Source: an uncultured Neisseriaceae bacterium (GTDB lineage: Bacteria > Pseudomonadota > Gammaproteobacteria > Burkholderiales > UBA11063). From it: 15,495 nt of DNA. A program made the translations under genes and the position numbers. The notes below the pieces were generated by a model. That model searched no databases and was not told where the DNA came from. It saw only the letters and a list, made by a program, of their open reading frames with translations. The DNA is taken from contig CALFYC010000143.1 in the NCBI GenBank assembly GCA_937952895.1, forward strand, positions 1 to 15,495, written 5' to 3'. The first letter of the stretch is position 1, and each line of letters opens with the position of its first letter. Shown here in pieces: positions 15,419 through 15,495 of this stretch.

Positions 15419-15495
15419 TTACTTGATCCAACTATTAAGACAAATATTGGCAAAAATTAAAGCTCCTACCCAGTTATTAAGTAAAAACATTTTAA
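15419..15495 (-). CDS. ubiA: C-terminal end of probable 4-hydroxybenzoate polyprenyltransferase UbiA (partial)
   Basis: On the minus strand the frame is open from the window edge to TAA at 15421-15419 and encodes KMFLLNNWVGALIFANICLN followed by SWIK. This matches the C-terminus of UbiA as I recall it (pattern CFxAFxxNNWVGxxxFAGIAL), the last membrane helix of the enzyme that prenylates 4-hydroxybenzoate in ubiquinone synthesis. Only 25 codons are visible, so the name rests on a short motif. The stop codon sits within the uvrC ribosome binding region (TAAGGATTATG), so the two genes are probably in one operon and translationally linked. Confidence 0.55.
   Translation of the reverse strand, partial: KMFLLNNWVGALIFANICLNSWIK

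Noticed and set aside
1..15495. CRISPR array, insertion sequence, prophage or defence island
   Set aside because: No regularly spaced repeats, transposase or integrase motifs, terminal inverted repeats or phage genes were seen on either strand.

Overview
The window is an AT-rich (by eye about two thirds A+T) bacterial chromosome segment built mostly of housekeeping genes. FtsH with a GSPGTGKT Walker A, RpoD with a Lys/Ala-rich N-terminal extension, and the rlmE-ftsH-glmM and uvrC-pgsA orders point to a Gram-negative proteobacterium. A betaproteobacterium close to Neisseriales is my best guess. Two signal-peptide proteins that look like outer-membrane beta-barrels support a diderm envelope. 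The species cannot be named from the sequence alone.

Plus strand, 1-7416: the tail of an unidentified gene (1-45); a concentrative nucleoside transporter whose 5' end looks damaged (227-1246); a divergent sodium:solute symporter-like protein (1274-2845); rlmE (2852-3499); ftsH (3599-5467); glmM, overlapping ftsH by 8 nt (5460-6773); and a DedA-family membrane protein (6796-7416). An extended -10 promoter for ftsH lies across the rlmE stop codon. GlmM (toward UDP-GlcNAc) and DedA (a family containing undecaprenyl-phosphate translocases) may both serve the cell wall.

Plus strand, 7417-9224: a self-contained unit. It has a strong sigma70-type promoter, a perfect CRP-type palindrome just downstream of the promoter, a roughly 100-nt leader, two tandemly duplicated outer-membrane beta-barrel genes, and a strong intrinsic terminator. 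This is the most distinctive part of the window.

Plus strand, 9255-10631: a D-2-hydroxyacid dehydrogenase, then a clear pseudogene of a PhzF/YddE-type isomerase carrying a stop codon, a frameshift and a large internal deletion. A hairpin at 10686-10716 can terminate transcription from both sides.

Minus strand, 15495-10739: a tight row reading ubiA (C-terminal end only), uvrC, pgsA, rpoD, with gaps of 5, 9 and 22 nt. The primary sigma factor therefore appears to sit at the end of an operon with ubiquinone, DNA-repair and phospholipid genes.

I found no CRISPR array, insertion sequence, prophage gene, tRNA or rRNA, and nothing that amounts to a new defence or mobile system. The points worth following up are the duplicated barrel pair and its leader, the two decaying genes, the altered symporter and the rpoD context.
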